A DNA stretch of 64,000 nt. Origin: Syntrophomonadaceae bacterium (GTDB taxonomy: Bacteria; Bacillota; Syntrophomonadia; Syntrophomonadales; Syntrophomonadaceae). A program made the translations under genes and the position numbers. The notes beneath the pieces were generated by a model that saw nothing but the letters and a program-made list of their open reading frames with translations, was not told the origin of the DNA and did not search any database. The stretch covers positions 95,778-159,777 of the forward strand of contig JAAYJK010000050.1 in the NCBI GenBank assembly GCA_012522955.1. Direction: 5' to 3'. This document shows, piece by piece, positions 1 to 9,001 of the stretch (the stretch's first letter is position 1; each line of letters begins with the position of its first letter).

Positions 1-1306
1 TGGGAGCACCCCAATAACGCTGGCGGGATATTAACCAGTCCCGTAGACGGAAATTAACGGTGCCCACCCCGATACTATGTTCTTCCATATGTTTGATTGT
101 TGCCGCTATGCCTTCCTCTACCTGCAAGCCATCAAAGGCACCAGAGTTGACCATTACCCCATCTCCAGTATAGGCTTCGGTCATTTCAGCTGCATCAGCC
201 GGGGAATCTGTACTTTTGATTACTACTCGGATAGGTATATCATATTTGCGGGCAAATTCAAAGTCACGCTGGTCATGAGCCGGTACCGCCATTATGGCTC
301 CAGTTCCATAATCCATCAATACATAATTAGCAATCCAAATCGGAACTCTTTCTCCGTTCATAGGGTTAAGGGCATAAGCGCCGGTAAACACCCCTTCTTT
401 TTCAGTTTCATTGGCGGTTCGAGTCAGTTCTGATACGCTTTTCATACTTCCCGCGAATTTTTTTACTGCTGCTGCTTCGGCTTTGCCTTGAGAAATTACC
501 TCCACCAGTGGGTGTTCCGGGGCCAGAACCATGTAGGTAACGCCAAATACCGTGTCCGGGCGAGTGGTAAAAACCGTCATGGATTGGTTAAGGCCTTCAA
601 TGGGCATGGAGAACTGGCAGCCTTCACTACGGCCGATCCAGTTTCTCTGCATGGTTTTAACTTTTTCCGGCCAGCCGGGCAGTTGCTCCAAATCATCCAA
701 AAGTCTTTGGGCATAATCAGTTATTTTAAAGAACCATTGCTCCAGTTGCTTTTTTTCCACTTCAGCTTCACAGCGTTCACAAGCTCCATCCACTACCTGC
801 TCATTGGCCAAGACGGTCTGACAGGAGGGACACCAATTAACCGCTGACTTTTTCTTGTAAGCCAGGCCGTTTTCATAGAGTTTCACAAACATCCACTGGG
901 TAAATTTATAATAATCAGGCTTGCAAGTAGCCAGCTCCCGATCCCAATCGTAGCTGATGCCCATGGTTTTTAACTGCTGTTTCATGTTTGCAATATTGGC
1001 ATTGGTCCAGATAGAAGGATGGGTAGCATTTTTAATGGCGGCGTTTTCAGCCGGAAGTCCAAAAGCATCCCAGCCCATAGGGTGCAGAACATTATAGCCA
1101 TTCATACTTTTAAAACGGGCCACTACATCACCTATGGCATAATTGCGTACATGTCCCATATGCAGGTTGCCGGAGGGGTAAGGAAACATTTCAAGGTCAT
1201 AGTATTTTGGCTTCTCGGGATCTTCAATGACCTTAAAGAACTGGTTTTCTTCCCAGTATTCCTGCCATTTTCTTTCAATAACATGGTGATCATACTTCTT
1301 GTTCAT
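1..1306 (-). CDS. leuS: Leucyl-tRNA synthetase, N-terminal part (cut by window edge)
   Basis: Class I aminoacyl-tRNA synthetase that charges tRNA-Leu in the cytoplasm. The reverse-strand reading starts [15 protein letters not shown] and contains the HIGH-type signature [16 protein letters not shown], then the zinc-domain cysteines in [10 protein letters not shown] and CERCEAEV, then editing-domain sequence with TTRPDTVFG and [16 protein letters not shown]. About 435 codons are inside the window; the KMSKS half lies beyond position 1. The ATG at 1306-1304 is preceded by an AAGGAGGA ribosome site 4 bases upstream, which fixes the start. Expression is expected to be controlled by the T-box leader directly upstream. 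Identification is firm. Confidence 0.96.
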   Translation of the reverse strand, partial: MNKKYDHHVIERKWQEYWEENQFFKVIEDPEKPKYYDLEMFPYPSGNLHMGHVRNYAIGDVVARFKSMNGYNVLHPMGWDAFGLPAENAAIKNATHPSIWTNANIANMKQQLKTMGISYDWDRELATCKPDYYKFTQWMFVKLYENGLAYKKKSAVNWCPSCQTVLANEQVVDGACERCEAEVEKKQLEQWFFKITDYAQRLLDDLEQLPGWPEKVKTMQRNWIGRSEGCQFSMPIEGLNQSMTVFTTRPDTVFGVTYMVLAPEHPLVEVISQGKAEAAAVKKFAGSMKSVSELTRTANETEKEGVFTGAYALNPMNGERVPIWIANYVLMDYGTGAIMAVPAHDQRDFEFARKYDIPIRVVIKSTDSPADAAEMTEAYTGDGVMVNSGAFDGLQVEEGIAATIKHMEEHSIGVGTVNFRLRDWLISRQRYWGAP

Positions 1307-1343
1307 ATTTTCCTCCTTGTTAAAATATCAGAAAATAAAAAAA

Positions 1344-1660
1344 CTCATCCCCGGTAAGGGACGAGAGATGTTTTCCCGCGGTACCACCCTTATTGACAGA
1401 TACAATAATGGTGGAGCTAGTGGGATTCGAACCCACGACCTCTTGAATGCCATTCAAGCGCGCTCCCAACTGCGCCATAGCCCCACGTCATGTCCACTCG
1501 ATATTATAACGGTATTTACCGTCACAGGCTGAATATCACCTGTGAAGCTCGCCGGTGAGTTCGACAGGCCTTTATATCGTCTCGCACCATCCGACGATTC
1601 TCTGAATATCACCCATCTACTACTCCGGTTCAATGCTTCGCCTATATAATTGAACGACTG
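1344..1660 (-). promoter_or_regulatory. T-box leader of leuS, probable specifier CUC (Leu)
   Basis: tRNA-sensing transcription attenuator. Reading the minus strand from about 1660: a stem-I region with GGAGTAGTAG and an AGAGA motif, a GGTGCGAG distal loop, then GAA-CTC-ACC with the likely leucine specifier CTC at 1559-1557. The conserved T-box sequence AGGGTGGTACCGCGG lies at 1390-1376. It is followed by a terminator hairpin (CTCGTCCC pairing with GGGGATGAG, 1365-1344) and a T-run just before the leuS ribosome site. Known mechanism: uncharged tRNA-Leu pairs with the specifier and the antiterminator. The unusual point is that a full tRNA-Ala gene (1484-1409) lies between the stem I/II part and the T-box sequence. 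Confidence 0.85.
1409..1484 (-). tRNA. tRNA-Ala (anticodon GGC)
   Basis: 76 bases that fold as a cloverleaf on the minus strand: acceptor GGGGCTA/TAGCTCC with one G-U pair, D stem GCGC/GCGC, anticodon stem CTTGA/TCAAG around loop ATGGCAT (anticodon GGC at 1451-1449), T stem GTGGG/CCCAC with loop TTCGAAT, discriminator A and an encoded CCA. No mismatch that would suggest a dead copy. It starts 14 bases after GAGTGG of the T-box leader and ends 18 bases before the T-box sequence of leuS. It is therefore probably transcribed as part of that leader and released by RNase P and 3' trimming. Confidence 0.95.
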
Positions 1661-1666
1661 AAAATT

Positions 1667-1695
1667 ATTATAATTAAAAATGTTTGTAAATGCAA
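1667..1695 (-). promoter_or_regulatory. Sigma-70-type promoter of the T-box/tRNA-Ala/leuS unit
   Basis: On the minus strand TTGCAT (1695-1690) is separated by 17 bases from a perfect TATAAT (1672-1667). Transcription would start near 1660, at the beginning of the T-box leader. Confidence 0.75.
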
Positions 1696-1809
1696 CCTAA
1701 TAATTCTATTATCTTTACTTATTTATTTTTTTATAAGTGAGGCGCTCCTTTTTGTTACGCTGCAGATATCCTACCAAGGTCAATGGAGTTCATCCCATAG
1801 GTGATACAT

Positions 1810-1839
1810 TTGTGTGGCACAGCTGAGCGAAAATATTAT
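1810..1839 (+). promoter_or_regulatory. Possible promoter of comEA
   Basis: TTGTGT (1810-1815), an 18-base gap, then TATTAT (1834-1839), about 35 bases before the comEA start. The -35 match is weak. The AT-rich overlap TATAAT at 1839-1844 could be the -10 element instead, with no recognisable -35. Confidence 0.3.
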
Positions 1840-1878
1840 ATAATAATTAACAATTGAGGTAAAATTTGTATTAAGGTG

Positions 1879-2496
1879 ATGAATGTGGGGATAAATGTGG
1901 ATCGACGCTGGCTGGCGGCCATAGCTATCATAGTTTTACTGGCTTTTGCAGCAGGAATAAAATATCAGTCCTATAAGGACAGCAAGAGGCAGGAGGAACA
2001 GATCCTTATAGAAGAGCTGGATTCCAAAAATACAGCTCCTGAAAACCAAGCCCAGGAACAGGAGAGCTTAATCCAGGTATACGTTTGCGGGGAAGTGGAG
2101 CATCCGGGCATCTACCAGCTTGAGCCGGGTTCTCGTCTGCATCAGGTGTTGGAAATGGCTGTAGCCCTGGAAGCAGCAGAACTAAGATATCTGGGTATGG
2201 CCAGGGAATTGATTGATGGAGAAACCATTGTAGTGCCTGCGGTGGGTGATGTTGAAATGGCTGGCGTTACAGCCATTTCTCCCATGAATACCGCCAGTAG
2301 CAAGGTTAATATAAACCAGGCCAGCGCCGAGGAAATGGCCAGCAAGCTCAGCGGCATCGGACCGGTATTGGCCCAACGTATAGTGGATTATCGCGCCGCT
2401 CAGGGACCTTTCCAGAATATAGAAGACCTGCAGCAGGTCAGCGGAATAGGTGATAAAAAATATAACGATATCAAGGACTGTATATGTGTCAGATAA
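1879..2496 (+). CDS. comEA: Competence DNA receptor ComEA
   Basis: Membrane-anchored double-stranded DNA receptor for transformation. One N-terminal transmembrane helix (about residues 12-28), an SLBB/S-layer-like domain (about 66-122, QVYVCGEVEHPGIYQL), and a C-terminal pair of helix-hairpin-helix motifs (about 143-206: VNINQASAEEMASKLSGIG and VSGIGDKKYNDIK). The order TM-SLBB-HhH2 and a length near 205 residues are typical. A GTG lies directly before the ATG chosen here (1876); both have only a weak AAGG ribosome site. comEC follows 43 bases downstream, so the two probably form one operon. The dCMP deaminase gene comEB, found between them in Bacillus, is absent. Confidence 0.93.
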   Translation: MNVGINVDRRWLAAIAIIVLLAFAAGIKYQSYKDSKRQEEQILIEELDSKNTAPENQAQEQESLIQVYVCGEVEHPGIYQLEPGSRLHQVLEMAVALEAAELRYLGMARELIDGETIVVPAVGDVEMAGVTAISPMNTASSKVNINQASAEEMASKLSGIGPVLAQRIVDYRAAQGPFQNIEDLQQVSGIGDKKYNDIKDCICVR

Positions 2497-2539
2497 TAAT
2501 TGGTCTGCAGACCAGAAATGATCCAATGGTGGGCTCTTT

Positions 2540-4834
2540 ATGCTAGTCAGGTGGATAGCAGTTTTTGTTTCCTTTTCAAGCGGCATTATTGTCTCCTACC
2601 ATGGATGGTGGTACGGCTTATTGCTCTCCTTGGGGCTCATGCTATTATATTCCTGGCGTTTTGCTGATAAAGGCCGGGAAACGGTGATTATTATTATAGC
2701 CCTGTTCTTGGGAGCGGCTTATTTTCAGCTTAGGGAAGGGGAAAGACCTGAGGCAGCGGATATAGGTGAAAGAGTAATACAAGGCCTTATTATAGATTAT
2801 CCGGTTCAGTCGGAAGGGAGTAGCAGGTTTAAGATAAAGACCAAGGAAAAATGCTCCTGGCTCAGGTATGTACAGGTCTATGCTGACTTTGAGGCTGATC
2901 TGCAGCGGGGCCAGCAAGTAAGACTGCAAGGTGAATTGAAATTTCCGGATCCCGCCGGCAACCCGGGGGAATTCGACTATGTCAGCTACCTAAGGCATCA
3001 GCAAATATATTATCTTATGTATATTGAAAAACCGGCAGATATAAAGATCACCAAATCAGATCATGGAATACAGCGGCAATTGAACCTATATCGAGAGCAA
3101 ATAGAAACAGTTTTCTATGACATACTGCCCTCAGCTCAAGCTGACTTGCTGCAGGGCATGCTGCTGGGAGCCAAGGAAAATATAGAGGCCGATCAATATG
3201 AGATCTATCAAAAAACAGGCATAGTGCATATTTTTGCGGTCAGCGGCCTGCATGTAGGATTTTTGCTCATCTTATTTTACTACCTTTTTTCATTGCTGGC
3301 TCCCACCCCCGGGACCCGCTTGTTTTTTATAAGCATCGCCTTGTTGGCCTATGGCAGCCTGATTGGGTGGCCTATTTCAGTTCAGCGAGCGGTAATTATG
3401 GCCATTTTGGCTGTACTGGCCAAGTATCAGGGACGGCAGGGGGGGCTGGGCAATTCTCTGGGACTGGCGGGAATGATTATTGTCTTGCTGGATCCCTATG
3501 CCTTATTCACTATTTCCTTTCAGCTTTCTTTTATGGCCACCTGGGGGCTGGTTGGTTTATTTCCCACTTTGAAGGAATATTTTAAGTATCAAAAGCGAAT
3601 ATGGGACCTGGTACTGATTCCATTTTGTGCCCAATTGGCAGTAGTGCCATTGATAGCCTATTACTTCAATCTTTTTAGTCCCATCGGGTTATTCTGCAAT
3701 ATTATAATTAGCTACCTGGTCGGGGGCATTGTGCTTTGCGGTTTTGCCGCTCTATTGCTGGTTTTCCTGCCTTCCCTGGCTGCACTTTTCTTGTATCCAG
3801 CCGGATTTATGCTGGAAATATTGAATGCACTGACGGTATTGCTGAGCCAGCTGCCCGGTAGCTACCTTTGGGTTAAAAACCCAGGAAACTCTACCATTGC
3901 TGTTTACTATGGAGCATTGCTGTTGCTCATGGCTGCTTGGTACTATGCATGGCCTCGTCGCTGGAGATTTAGTATGGCAGTGCTGCTGCTAGTTTCTCTG
4001 CTCATCATCCTTTGGCCCGCCTCTTTATATAAATATGGGATCCTGGAAATTGTGTTTTTAGATGTGGGTCAGGGGGACTGTGTATTGATTAAAACCCCCC
4101 GAGGTAAATTTATACTCATCGATGGGGGAGGCAGTCATTTTTATCCGGTAGGCCGGAAAAAAGTTCTTCCTTATCTGCACTACCGAGGTATTCGGGAAAT
4201 ATACATGATAATAAACAGCCATCCTGACAGTGACCACTTATTGGGTCTCTTGGAGACTGCGGGGCAAATGCCTTTTAGATATGCATTGGTACCAGCCACC
4301 CTACTTCAGGTTGAGGAATACCACCAACTTAAGGAAATTGCGCTCCAGCAAAGAGCGGCAGTATTAGGGGTGGCGGAAGGACAAGATATTAATATCGAAG
4401 CCGGGCTGCAAATGGAAGTTCTCTTCCCGCCTTCGGATCTTAAAAGTCCAGACTATAACCAGCATTCCCTGGTCTTAAGATGTGAATATGGCAGGTTTTC
4501 ATTGCTTCTACTAGGAGATTTGGATAGCCAGGGACTGGAGTATATAGCTCAATCCAGTGCTATCGAAACCACTCTGGTTTTTAAAGTGCCTCATCATGGA
4601 AGCCGCAGTTCTTTGTCTCCGTTTTTCTATAAAGAAATAAAACCATATGCAGCAGTGATATCAGTAGGCCAGAACAATAGCTATGGACACCCCAACCAGG
4701 AAGTGTTGGACTGCCTGGAGCAAGATAATATACTGCTGCTGCGCACTGACCATAACGGTGCCATTACCATGGAAAGTGATGGCCGTAGTCTGGCCATCGA
4801 ATGCTTTAAGCAATCAAAAGGACAGGTGCCTTGA
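2540..4834 (+). CDS. comEC: ComEC/Rec2 competence channel
   Basis: Inner-membrane channel that takes up single-stranded DNA during transformation. 764 residues. An N-terminal membrane and OB-like part (DUF4131 region, about 20-170) is followed by the polytopic Competence domain (about 210-480, with LLQGMLLGAKENI and FAVSGLHVGFLL). The C-terminal domain (about 500-750) has a metallo-beta-lactamase fold, with VGQGDCVLIKTP, the metal motif NSHPDSDHLLG and VPHHGSRSS. Length and domain order match full-length family members. It follows comEA. Whether the organism is naturally transformable cannot be judged from this window. Confidence 0.94.
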   Translation: MLVRWIAVFVSFSSGIIVSYHGWWYGLLLSLGLMLLYSWRFADKGRETVIIIIALFLGAAYFQLREGERPEAADIGERVIQGLIIDYPVQSEGSSRFKIKTKEKCSWLRYVQVYADFEADLQRGQQVRLQGELKFPDPAGNPGEFDYVSYLRHQQIYYLMYIEKPADIKITKSDHGIQRQLNLYREQIETVFYDILPSAQADLLQGMLLGAKENIEADQYEIYQKTGIVHIFAVSGLHVGFLLILFYYLFSLLAPTPGTRLFFISIALLAYGSLIGWPISVQRAVIMAILAVLAKYQGRQGGLGNSLGLAGMIIVLLDPYALFTISFQLSFMATWGLVGLFPTLKEYFKYQKRIWDLVLIPFCAQLAVVPLIAYYFNLFSPIGLFCNIIISYLVGGIVLCGFAALLLVFLPSLAALFLYPAGFMLEILNALTVLLSQLPGSYLWVKNPGNSTIAVYYGALLLLMAAWYYAWPRRWRFSMAVLLLVSLLIILWPASLYKYGILEIVFLDVGQGDCVLIKTPRGKFILIDGGGSHFYPVGRKKVLPYLHYRGIREIYMIINSHPDSDHLLGLLETAGQMPFRYALVPATLLQVEEYHQLKEIALQQRAAVLGVAEGQDINIEAGLQMEVLFPPSDLKSPDYNQHSLVLRCEYGRFSLLLLGDLDSQGLEYIAQSSAIETTLVFKVPHHGSRSSLSPFFYKEIKPYAAVISVGQNNSYGHPNQEVLDCLEQDNILLLRTDHNGAITMESDGRSLAIECFKQSKGQVP

Positions 4835-4843
4835 TTGGTAACC

Positions 4844-6172
4844 TTAATTGATACCGCTTCTGCGGGCAAGGCGGGAAAAGGAATCTTTCACTCCTGTTAC
4901 CAGTTCCCTTTCGTCAATAGTGGTCAAGTGGCCATTAAGCATTAGAACCTTTCCATCTACTATGGTGCAGCATACATCAGCTGACCGGGCTTGGTACACC
5001 AACTGGGTATAGACCCGAGCGGCATCCAGGGGCTGAGTATGCCAGCCCCCTAGCTTTACCAGTACTATATCAGCCTTTTTACCCCTTTCCAGACTCCCGA
5101 TTTCTTTTTCCAATCCCATGGCCCGGGCCCCGCCTCTGGTAGCTAGTTCGAAAACAGATTCTGCCGGCATGCTAGTGGGACCATGTTCAGGTTTCTGAAT
5201 AAGGGAAGCCAGACGCATCTCCTGAAAAAGATCCAGATTGTTGTTACAGGGAGGACCATCAGATCCCAGGGCTATGCTGGCTCCTCCGGCCAAGAGTTCT
5301 GGTATCCTAGCTATACCGGAAGCCAGTTTCAAATTGGCCGTGGGGCAGTGTATTATATTGGTTTTACTGCGGCATAGTATCTCTTTTTCTTTTTCATCCA
5401 GGTGAATGCAGTGGGCCAGAATCAGCTTGTCGCTGCACATACCCAATTTATCCAGGTAAGCAATATTTCTCATTCCGCTTATCTGCTGCACCGCCTTTAC
5501 CTCTTCCCGGTTTTCCGAGGCATGGCTGTGTATGTGAATTTGGTAATGTGCTGATAACTGCTGTATTTGCTTCAGCAAGCTTTCGCTGCAGGAAAGGACA
5601 AAGCGAGGGCATAAAGCATAGGTTATTCTTCCTTCACTCTGCCCATTCCAGCTTTGATACAGGTCCATGCTCTCGTTGATGGCATTATCGCTATTGTCCA
5701 TCAGGGTGGCTGGAATCTGATTCCCGGTATCCATCAGGCATTTTCCTCCTAGATAACGTATTCCTGCTCGCTGAACGGCATGAAATATGGATTCCGTATG
5801 GTGAACGGTTCCCATGTCGATAATGGCAGTAGTGCCTGACCGTAAGCATTCAGCGCATCCCAGCAAAGCCGAATAATAAAGGGAATCGGCATCATGGCTT
5901 CCTTCCAGGGGCCAGATGCGAAGTTTCAACCAATCCAAGAGCTCCATATCATCGGCACAGCCCCGGAAAAGGGCCTGGCAGAGATGGACATGGCTTTGAA
6001 TCAGGCCGGGAATTACCAGCATATCAGTGGCATCAAGGGTTTGCTGGGCGGTTCGATCTATATGAGGTGCTATTTCCACTATGCGATCCTGCTGCACCAA
6101 TATATCTGCTTTTATTACCTCTCCGGTGCAATTCATGGTGACTAGGGTGCCATTTTTAATTAATAAGGACAT
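4844..6172 (-). CDS. Amidohydrolase, methylthioadenosine/S-adenosylhomocysteine deaminase type
   Basis: Metal-dependent deaminase of the cytosine deaminase/TRZ-AtzF group (MtaD/SsnA-like), predicted to deaminate S-adenosylhomocysteine, methylthioadenosine or 5'-deoxyadenosine. 442 residues. Metal ligands are visible: H61 and H63 in IQSHVHLCQALFRG, H217 in HIHSHASE, H254 in LAHCIHLDE and D305 in ALGSDGPPCNNN. The sequence ADDMELLDWLKLRIWPLE is typical of the MtaD branch. The ATG at 6172 has GGGGAGGAT upstream. It is convergent with comEC (10 bases between stops) and divergent from the MATE gene, with a palindrome between them. Exact substrate is uncertain. Confidence 0.88.
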   Translation of the reverse strand: MSLLIKNGTLVTMNCTGEVIKADILVQQDRIVEIAPHIDRTAQQTLDATDMLVIPGLIQSHVHLCQALFRGCADDMELLDWLKLRIWPLEGSHDADSLYYSALLGCAECLRSGTTAIIDMGTVHHTESIFHAVQRAGIRYLGGKCLMDTGNQIPATLMDNSDNAINESMDLYQSWNGQSEGRITYALCPRFVLSCSESLLKQIQQLSAHYQIHIHSHASENREEVKAVQQISGMRNIAYLDKLGMCSDKLILAHCIHLDEKEKEILCRSKTNIIHCPTANLKLASGIARIPELLAGGASIALGSDGPPCNNNLDLFQEMRLASLIQKPEHGPTSMPAESVFELATRGGARAMGLEKEIGSLERGKKADIVLVKLGGWHTQPLDAARVYTQLVYQARSADVCCTIVDGKVLMLNGHLTTIDERELVTGVKDSFSRLARRSGIN

Positions 6173-6203
6173 GGATCATCCTCCCCGGATTATTAAATTG
6201 CTT

Positions 6204-6227
6204 TTAGGTAAATTCTACCTTACCTAA
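6204..6227. promoter_or_regulatory. Perfect 8-8-8 palindrome between divergent genes
   Basis: TTAGGTAA (6204-6211), spacer ATTCTACC, TTACCTAA (6220-6227). It lies in the short gap between the deaminase (minus) and the MATE exporter (plus), where an operator for both would be expected. No matching repressor is visible nearby. Function is inferred from position and symmetry only. Confidence 0.4.
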
Positions 6228-6317
6228 TTAAAACATACTATTGCTAATTCATTAAACATAGCTTTATTCAGAGGGGAGAGGATATACATCAAAAGGGATT
6301 ATTCCGCTGATAATACT

Positions 6318-7721
6318 ATGTTGAACCAGGGAGTAGCTTATCTACTGGCCAGGCTGTCACTTCCGGCTATGCTTGGAATGATTCTTTTCTCCATGTTTAG
6401 TTTGGCCGATACCTGGTTTGTGGCTAGGCTAGGCCCGGACCATTTGGCGGCCTTAACCCTGGTGATTCCGGTACAGGTACTGATTACATCTATGGCTTCA
6501 GCTACCGGGGTAGGTGTTACCTCCCTTATTGGTCGAGCCTTGGGCAGAGGTCAAAGAGCCTATGCTGATAACAGCGCCTGGCATGGTTTGGGTTTGAGCA
6601 TAATCTACGGGGTGCTATTGCCTTTGCTGGGTTTGGCCTATATCGATGAGTTGCTATACTGCTTTGGATGTTCCAGCCAAATACTACTGATGAGCAAAGG
6701 CTATATGCAGATATTGCTGATAGGAGCTGTATTCACCTTTGTACCCATAATTCTGTGCAGCGTTATACAGGGGGAAGGAAACACCCTGTTACCAGTGCTG
6801 ATATCTCTAGCGGGCATTATAAGTAATGTGATATTAGATCCTATATTTATTTTCGGGATAGGGCCGGTGAAGGCTATGGGACTTAATGGTGCAGCTTTGG
6901 CTGGTGTGCTGGCCCAGGTTTTGGCTACCGCCCTGGCGGGAATTCTGGTAATTCAGAAGAAGCATTTTTTGAGCTGGTCCTGGGCCAATTTTGATCCTAG
7001 CAGCAGGGTTCTGCTGGCTATATATAAAGTAGGATTTCCCACCCTGGTTATGGAACTGGCTGGTGTGCTGGTGATGGGTTATATGAATCGAATTCTGGCT
7101 GGGTTCAGTTTTACTGCAGTAGCTGCCTTGGGAATATTTTTGCGTATAAGGTCTATGATGTATATGCCGGTTTTTGGACTGGTGCAAGCGGCTATGCCCA
7201 TAGCAGCTTTTGCCTTTGGAGCCGGAAATCATGAACGAGTTAAGGAGACTATTATAAAAGCCTCGTTGACTGCCTTTGTTTTCATGTCAGCAGCCTGGTA
7301 TATTATGCAGTTTCATCCCCTATCCATAATACAGTACTTTTCCCATGATCCGGCCCTTACCATTCTTGGAGTAAACTGCATGCGTTTAGCCACGGTTTTC
7401 ATACCCCTGATCGGACCGGTATTAATACTAAATACAGTGTTACAAGGGGTAGGCCGGGGATTTACCGCTATGTTTCTATCTCTCTGCCGACAGCTGGGAT
7501 TCTTCCTGCCCCTGTTAATAATCTTACCGCCTCAGCTGGGTCTTAACGGGGTCTGGCTGGCATTTTCCATATCTGAACTCCTGGCTGCTATACTGGCTTT
7601 CTTTATTTTCGTACACCTGTGGCAACAGCTGCAGAACCGGCCTGGCAGACTACCTCTTTTCACCCAATTGGGCTGGCTATACTTTTTTCAGCGTCTATAT
7701 ACCTGGTTGAAATGGCGATAA
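6318..7721 (+). CDS. MATE-family efflux transporter
   Basis: Multidrug and toxin extrusion family; members export cationic compounds using Na+ or H+ gradients. 467 residues, about 12 hydrophobic segments, with the family N-terminus LLARLSLPAMLGMILFSMF and the internal second half repeating the fold (VGFPTLVMELAGVLVMGYMN). The predicted ATG has no good ribosome site at normal spacing. GGGGAGAGG (about 6273-6281) is followed in frame only by non-standard codons (ATC, 6288) before ATG 6318, so the true start is uncertain. The neighbouring divergent deaminase may share regulation through the palindrome at 6204-6227. Substrate unknown. Confidence 0.9.
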   Translation: MLNQGVAYLLARLSLPAMLGMILFSMFSLADTWFVARLGPDHLAALTLVIPVQVLITSMASATGVGVTSLIGRALGRGQRAYADNSAWHGLGLSIIYGVLLPLLGLAYIDELLYCFGCSSQILLMSKGYMQILLIGAVFTFVPIILCSVIQGEGNTLLPVLISLAGIISNVILDPIFIFGIGPVKAMGLNGAALAGVLAQVLATALAGILVIQKKHFLSWSWANFDPSSRVLLAIYKVGFPTLVMELAGVLVMGYMNRILAGFSFTAVAALGIFLRIRSMMYMPVFGLVQAAMPIAAFAFGAGNHERVKETIIKASLTAFVFMSAAWYIMQFHPLSIIQYFSHDPALTILGVNCMRLATVFIPLIGPVLILNTVLQGVGRGFTAMFLSLCRQLGFFLPLLIILPPQLGLNGVWLAFSISELLAAILAFFIFVHLWQQLQNRPGRLPLFTQLGWLYFFQRLYTWLKWR

Positions 7722-7789
7722 GCATAATAATATGAGGATTTGTCTATCCCGATTAAGATTACAAGAAAATGGTTTATCCCAATTCACCC

Positions 7790-7896
7790 AGTGTTTCCAA
7801 TCGCCAAATACGTGTAGGGGCGGTCTTTGACCGCCCGTCGTGCATAGCCATAAATTTTCATACTTGCTTGTACTCCCTGATTATGGGGTTGATAAG
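7790..7896 (+). repeat. Long dispersed intergenic repeat, copy A
   Basis: A 107-base stretch running AGTGTTTCCAATCGCCAAAT, then the core TGTAGGGGCGGTC-TTT-GACCGCCC (7813-7836), then TTTTCATACTTGCTTGTACT and CCCTGATTATGGGGTTGATAAG. The same order with a few changes occurs at 13685-13794. The core is a GC-rich palindrome shared with several shorter copies in this window. It lies between two convergent genes. Confidence 0.8.
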
Positions 7897-7927
7897 CTGG
7901 GGGGTTAACACTAAGCTAAAGACGATC

Positions 7928-8824
7928 CTATTTATAGAAGTAAACTCGTCCATTTTCAATTTGATACTTTAAAGCTCCCCTATGGTGAAGATAGCTTAGC
8001 AGGGAGGCCAAGGTAGAACTTAATAGGTAATATTCATTCAAATCTACAGAAAGATCCTCCAGAATGATGATTTCTTCCAACAAATCTTCCCGGCTTTTGG
8101 GTTGATCCACCAGATTCAGGCACAAGTCCAGATAAGCATTCAGGGTCCTTCGATTAAGCTCAATTAAAGCAGGCATCTCTTCTCCCTTATATATCTGATC
8201 AGCATGGCCCAACACATAATAGTCATAGTGTAAACTGGAAATGAGCTCATAGGTATTTAATTGGGAAGCAATATCCATTATAAAGGGAACGGAATATTTC
8301 TGAATTATTTCCGGGCTAAAAAGGGCATCTCCAATGAAACAGACATTATCCCGGGTGGCTACTCCGATTTGTCCCCGGGCATGACCAGGCAGGGCAATGA
8401 TATCGAATTTCTCCCCGTTTATCTTTTCTATTCCTGCTTCCAGCAGATAGTCCAAACGCATTTGTTTGCTCCTGACATAGTCTCGGGAGAGCTCCTGCAG
8501 GGGCTGACCTCCATAAATGTACAGGGGAAAAAGGTAAGGGTTTTCAATAAACAGTGCTGCCTCGGAGGAAGTATAAAAAACGCTGCCAGGGTAATTGTCC
8601 TTTATATACAGGTTGCCGCCCCAGTGATCCGAATGCTCATGACTGTTGAGCACATATTTTATGGATATCCCCAGGGAGTTCAACATATTGCTTATCTTCC
8701 GCGCTTCACTATTGTCACTGCCGGTATCAACTAATAAAGAGTATTTGTCCTTGAATTGGAATAAACCTATATTGGTTGGTCCGGGTATATAATAGGTATT
8801 ACCGTTAATCTTCTTTAGTTCCAT
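7928..8824 (-). CDS. Metallo-beta-lactamase-fold hydrolase
   Basis: 298-residue protein of the MBL superfamily with the metal motif NSHEHSDHWGGN (H62, H64, D66, H67), ALPGHARGQIG with the next histidine, and VCFIGDALFS. The C-terminal 80 residues after VLGHAD resemble an added helical region. The start is ATG 8824, chosen because GGGAGG lies 7 bases upstream; an upstream in-frame extension to 8902 has no such site. MBL hydrolases of this kind act on thioesters, lactones or phosphodiesters; the substrate cannot be told from sequence. A perfect palindrome lies about 55 bases upstream. Confidence 0.85.
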   Translation of the reverse strand: MELKKINGNTYYIPGPTNIGLFQFKDKYSLLVDTGSDNSEARKISNMLNSLGISIKYVLNSHEHSDHWGGNLYIKDNYPGSVFYTSSEAALFIENPYLFPLYIYGGQPLQELSRDYVRSKQMRLDYLLEAGIEKINGEKFDIIALPGHARGQIGVATRDNVCFIGDALFSPEIIQKYSVPFIMDIASQLNTYELISSLHYDYYVLGHADQIYKGEEMPALIELNRRTLNAYLDLCLNLVDQPKSREDLLEEIIILEDLSVDLNEYYLLSSTLASLLSYLHHRGALKYQIENGRVYFYK

Positions 8825-8879
8825 CTTAGCCTCCCTTATACCTCGAGTATTATCCCATTGGTTCCATTTATATAACAGT

Positions 8880-8900
8880 GGTACTATAAAACATAGTACC
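8880..8900. promoter_or_regulatory. Perfect palindrome upstream of the MBL gene
   Basis: GGTACTAT-AAAAC-ATAGTACC, 8-base arms around 5 bases, 56 bases before the MBL-fold gene start on the minus strand. This is the size and position of a repressor operator; function is inferred. Confidence 0.35.
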
Positions 8901-9001
8901 ATAAGCTGGTTTTCTTATTCATTACGCGATGATATTGTTAAAAAAATATTTTTGGATGTAATAAAAAGCACCATAAGGAGATAAGTAATCCTCGGGCTTG
9001 G

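Noticed and set aside
77..1357. Forward open frames over the first 1.3 kb
   Set aside because: They are antisense to leuS, which is clear on the minus strand with HIGH signature and a strong ribosome site.
1299..1532. 77-codon forward frame across the tRNA and T-box
   Set aside because: It crosses the tRNA-Ala gene (reading GASGIRTHDLL, a well-known false translation of tRNA sequence) and is not a gene.
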